Source of the DNA: Corynebacterium glaucum
Lineage (GTDB): Bacteria; Actinomycetota; Actinomycetes; Mycobacteriales; Mycobacteriaceae
Direction of reading: 5' to 3'
DNA: 64,000 nucleotides
NCBI RefSeq assembly: GCF_030408855.1
Contig: NZ_CP047358.1
Location: 248,001-312,000, forward strand
The translations under genes were made by a program, and so were the position numbers. Every line of letters begins with the position of its first letter. Within the stretch, counting starts at the first letter, position 1. The notes beneath the pieces are model-generated. The model was not told the origin of the DNA and made no database searches. It saw only the letters and a list, made by a program, of their open reading frames with translations. Below, piece by piece: positions 62,281 to 64,000 of this stretch.

Positions 62281-62931
62281 TTGCGCATTTTGCTTGCCGA
62301 CGACCAGCCGCTCCTGCTTTCAGCCCTCGCCACAGTCCTCGGGGCGCAGCCGGACATTGACGTTGTCGCCACTGCCCAGAACGGTGCCGAAGCGGTGGAA
62401 CGAGTACGCGAATTCACCATCGACGTCGCTGTGCTGGATATCCGCATGCCGGTGATGGACGGTATTGCGGCAGCGAAGGCGATCATGCCGCTCGGGCCCA
62501 AAGTCATCATGCTCACCACATTTGATGACGACGCCCTGGTGCAGGCCTCCATTGAGGCGGGCGTGCACGGGTTCTTGCTCAAGGATGCGGATCCAGACGT
62601 CCTCGCCGACGCGGTGCGCACTGTCGCGCGCGGTGAATCCGTGCTGGCCAGCGGGGTGACCGGGAAGGTTTTGGAGTGGGTGCGTGGGGGCGTCGATAAG
62701 CACAATGCCCTTTCTGACTTCGAGCGGCAGGGCCTTGGGCTGCTTACCGAGCGCGAGCTTGAGGTGCTGGCGGAGATTGGTGCGGGGGCGACGAACGCGG
62801 AGATTGCGCAGGCGCTGTTCATCGCGGAGACGACCGTGAAGACGCACGTGTCGAGCCTGCTGGCGAAGCTTGGGGCGCGTGATCGGATTGCGCTGGTGCT
62901 GATCGCGCAGCGCTCCGGTATTTCCTCCTAG
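62281..62931 (+). CDS. LuxR/NarL-family response regulator
   Basis: This 216-residue regulator starts at TTG. The receiver has the acidic pair ADDQ, phospho-acceptor Asp53 (VAVLDIRMPVMDG) and LKDADP. The C-terminal LuxR helix-turn-helix reads LTERELEVLAEIGAGATNAE and FIAETTVKTHVSSLLAKLG. It probably controls the ABC transporter downstream. Confidence 0.92.
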   Translation: MRILLADDQPLLLSALATVLGAQPDIDVVATAQNGAEAVERVREFTIDVAVLDIRMPVMDGIAAAKAIMPLGPKVIMLTTFDDDALVQASIEAGVHGFLLKDADPDVLADAVRTVARGESVLASGVTGKVLEWVRGGVDKHNALSDFERQGLGLLTERELEVLAEIGAGATNAEIAQALFIAETTVKTHVSSLLAKLGARDRIALVLIAQRSGISS

Positions 62932-62996
62932 GGGAGGAGCCGGTTTCGTCCTGCGGGCGGATCTGTTTGCGGCGGGTGGTCGTGAGGATGAGGGGC

Positions 62997-63749
62997 ATGG
63001 ACTTTCGACCATCCCAACTCGCCTGCGAGGGCGTCTCCGTCGCGTTCGGTGCGCAGCAGGTACTGCACAATGTTTCCCTGACCACCATTCCCGGGCGCGT
63101 GCATGCGCTGCTCGGGCCGAACGGAGCGGGCAAATCGACGCTGATGTCGGTGCTGCTTGGACTGCTGGAACCCGACGCGGGCACCGTGACGCTGATGGGC
63201 GAGCCGTTTCGGCGCGAGCGGCTGCGGCATGTGGGTGCGTCGATCAACGACCCTGCGTTTTACGGGCACCTGAGTGCACGCAATAACCTCCGGGTGCATA
63301 CGACGCTGTTGGGCTTGCCGGATTCGGAGGCCGATCGCGTGCTGGACCTCGTGGGGCTTGGCGGCGCGGGGAAGAAGAAGGCGTCGACGTTTTCCACCGG
63401 CATGAAAGGCCGGCTCGCGCTCGCGCAGGCACTGATTGGTGAGCCCGACGTGCTGGTGCTGGACGAGCCGCAAAACGGTCTCGATCCGGAGGGCATCGCA
63501 CACCTGCGCACCTATTTGCGCGAGTACGCGCGCGCCGGGCGCACCGTGCTGGTGAGCTCGCACCAGCTCGGTGAGGTACTGCACCTTGCCGACGACGCCA
63601 CCGTGATCGCCGGCGGCTGCGTGCGTTTTGCCGGGGAGCTTGCCGCGCTGGGGCCGAACTTGGAGGAGTCTTTCTTCCGGCTCACTTCGGGGCAGGCTGG
63701 GCAAGCTGTGCAGGGCGGGCAGGCTGTGCAGGGTGGTGAGGCGCGGTGA
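62997..63749 (+). CDS. ABC transporter ATP-binding protein
   Basis: This 250-residue ATPase has Walker A LLGPNGAGKSTLM, signature STGMKGRLALAQAL and Walker B VLVLDEPQNGLDPEG, plus the switch His in VSSHQLGEV. The class is typical of drug, bacitracin or lantibiotic export and immunity systems. ATG 62997 is chosen; ATG 62988 and TTG 62967 are in frame. The C-tail has a repeated GQAVQGGQ. It overlaps the permease gene by 4 bases. Confidence 0.9.
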   Translation: MDFRPSQLACEGVSVAFGAQQVLHNVSLTTIPGRVHALLGPNGAGKSTLMSVLLGLLEPDAGTVTLMGEPFRRERLRHVGASINDPAFYGHLSARNNLRVHTTLLGLPDSEADRVLDLVGLGGAGKKKASTFSTGMKGRLALAQALIGEPDVLVLDEPQNGLDPEGIAHLRTYLREYARAGRTVLVSSHQLGEVLHLADDATVIAGGCVRFAGELAALGPNLEESFFRLTSGQAGQAVQGGQAVQGGEAR

Positions 63750-64000
63750 CGGGCACTAAGCAATATGTGCGAGCCGAGTGGATCAGGGCGCGCGGATCGA
63801 CGCTGTGGTGGTTGGCGTTCGCGGGACTTCTGCTTGGGTGCGTGTTCACCGTCTTCGGGATGGGCTTCCAAGTGGAGACGGCGAGCGACCTGATGAACTG
63901 GCACGGGCTGTTGATTACCGGCATGGCAGCGCCGCTCGCCGCGTTGTTCGCAGGCTCGGCGGAAACGCGGGAGCGCACGGCCCGCTCCGGCGGCACCGCG
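63746..64000 (+). CDS. ABC transporter permease, truncated by window edge
   Basis: GTG 63746 overlaps the ATPase stop (GTGA). The visible 85 codons show YVRAEWIRARGSTLWWLAFA followed by a hydrophobic segment and MNWHGLLITGMAAPLAALFAG, as in ABC-2 type permeases of lantibiotic-immunity transporters. It completes a two-component-plus-transporter cassette. Confidence 0.8.
   Translation, partial: MTGTKQYVRAEWIRARGSTLWWLAFAGLLLGCVFTVFGMGFQVETASDLMNWHGLLITGMAAPLAALFAGSAETRERTARSGGTA

Larger units (their letters stand above)
10517..62701. repeat. Dispersed 11-bp motif GCTTNNCGACG (30 copies by eye)
   Basis: Copies on the plus strand start at 10517, 10568, 15530, 15798, 16903, 19858, 22993, 25268, 25553, 29046, 32979, 34195, 37530, 38088, 38700, 38889 and 42113. 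Copies on the minus strand start at 16234, 19843, 21392, 24278, 25635, 26821, 30897, 31976, 37782, 41475, 59148, 59438 and 62691. The two free bases are GT 14 times and AT 8 times. Most copies lie in genes; four lie at stop codons or between genes. None was found in 1-10.5 kb or 42.2-59.1 kb. The function is unknown. Confidence 0.75.

Overview
The window looks like the chromosome of a high-GC, mycolic-acid-type actinomycete, most likely a Corynebacterium. It carries a type VII (ESX) secretion core, mycothiol (mshA), menaquinone (menA, menE) and haem genes, the SenX3-RegX3 pair and a bS22-type 33-residue ribosomal protein. From about 9.4 to 42 kb the order follows the mycobacterial stretch mshA - gpm1 - senX3 - regX3 - ppx - proC - serB1 - hemA - hemC - hemD - hemB - hemL - ccdA - resB - ccsB. 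No rRNA, tRNA or CRISPR array was seen.

Region 1 (1-9.4 kb) is one end of an ESX locus: eccC (cut by the window edge) diverges from eccD. A ParA-like protein without a P-loop, a MinD/EspI-like protein, a transglycosylase-like lipoprotein that has lost its catalytic Glu, and two small envelope proteins follow. Region 2 (9.4-20.2 kb) holds mshA, two tandem secreted trypsin-like proteases, gpmA, senX3-regX3, ppx, proC, a small excisionase-type HTH protein and bS22. Region 3 (20.2-35.4 kb) is the haem block hemA-C-D-B-E-Y-L. Between hemB and hemE lie two small membrane proteins and a P1B-type ATPase-like protein with its catalytic and metal-binding motifs replaced. Region 4 (35.4-43.1 kb) has System II cytochrome c maturation (TlpA-like lipoprotein, CcdA, ResB, CcsB), galE, small regulators and an AEC-family transporter.

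Region 5 (43.1-56.1 kb) is a foreign-looking island with different codon use. It encodes an MMPL exporter, an alpha-oxoamine synthase, a PUFA-synthase-like megasynthase (AT-ACP-ACP-KR-DH), an Sfp-type phosphopantetheinyl transferase and a KS-CLF protein. An intact 1440-bp IS256-family element, flanked by a perfect 8-bp target duplication, splits the megasynthase gene inside its KR region. Removing the element and one duplicate restores a single open frame of about 1527 codons. The inferred ancestral product is a polyketide-type lipid released by decarboxylative condensation with an amino acid and exported by the MMPL protein. In this isolate the pathway is probably broken.

Region 6 (56.1-64 kb) has menA, menE, two AAA-type ATPases and a NarL-type two-component system followed by an ABC transporter cut by the right edge.

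Two genome-scale signals stand out. First, the 11-bp motif GCTTNNCGACG occurs 30 times by eye on both strands, in coding and intergenic DNA. It is absent from the ESX end and from the PKS island, and it forms an inverted pair at one gene end. Second, many genes have a TANNNT box ending 7-8 nt before the start codon, which indicates leaderless transcripts and was used to choose several starts. All counts and motif calls were made by eye; no alignment or database search was run.
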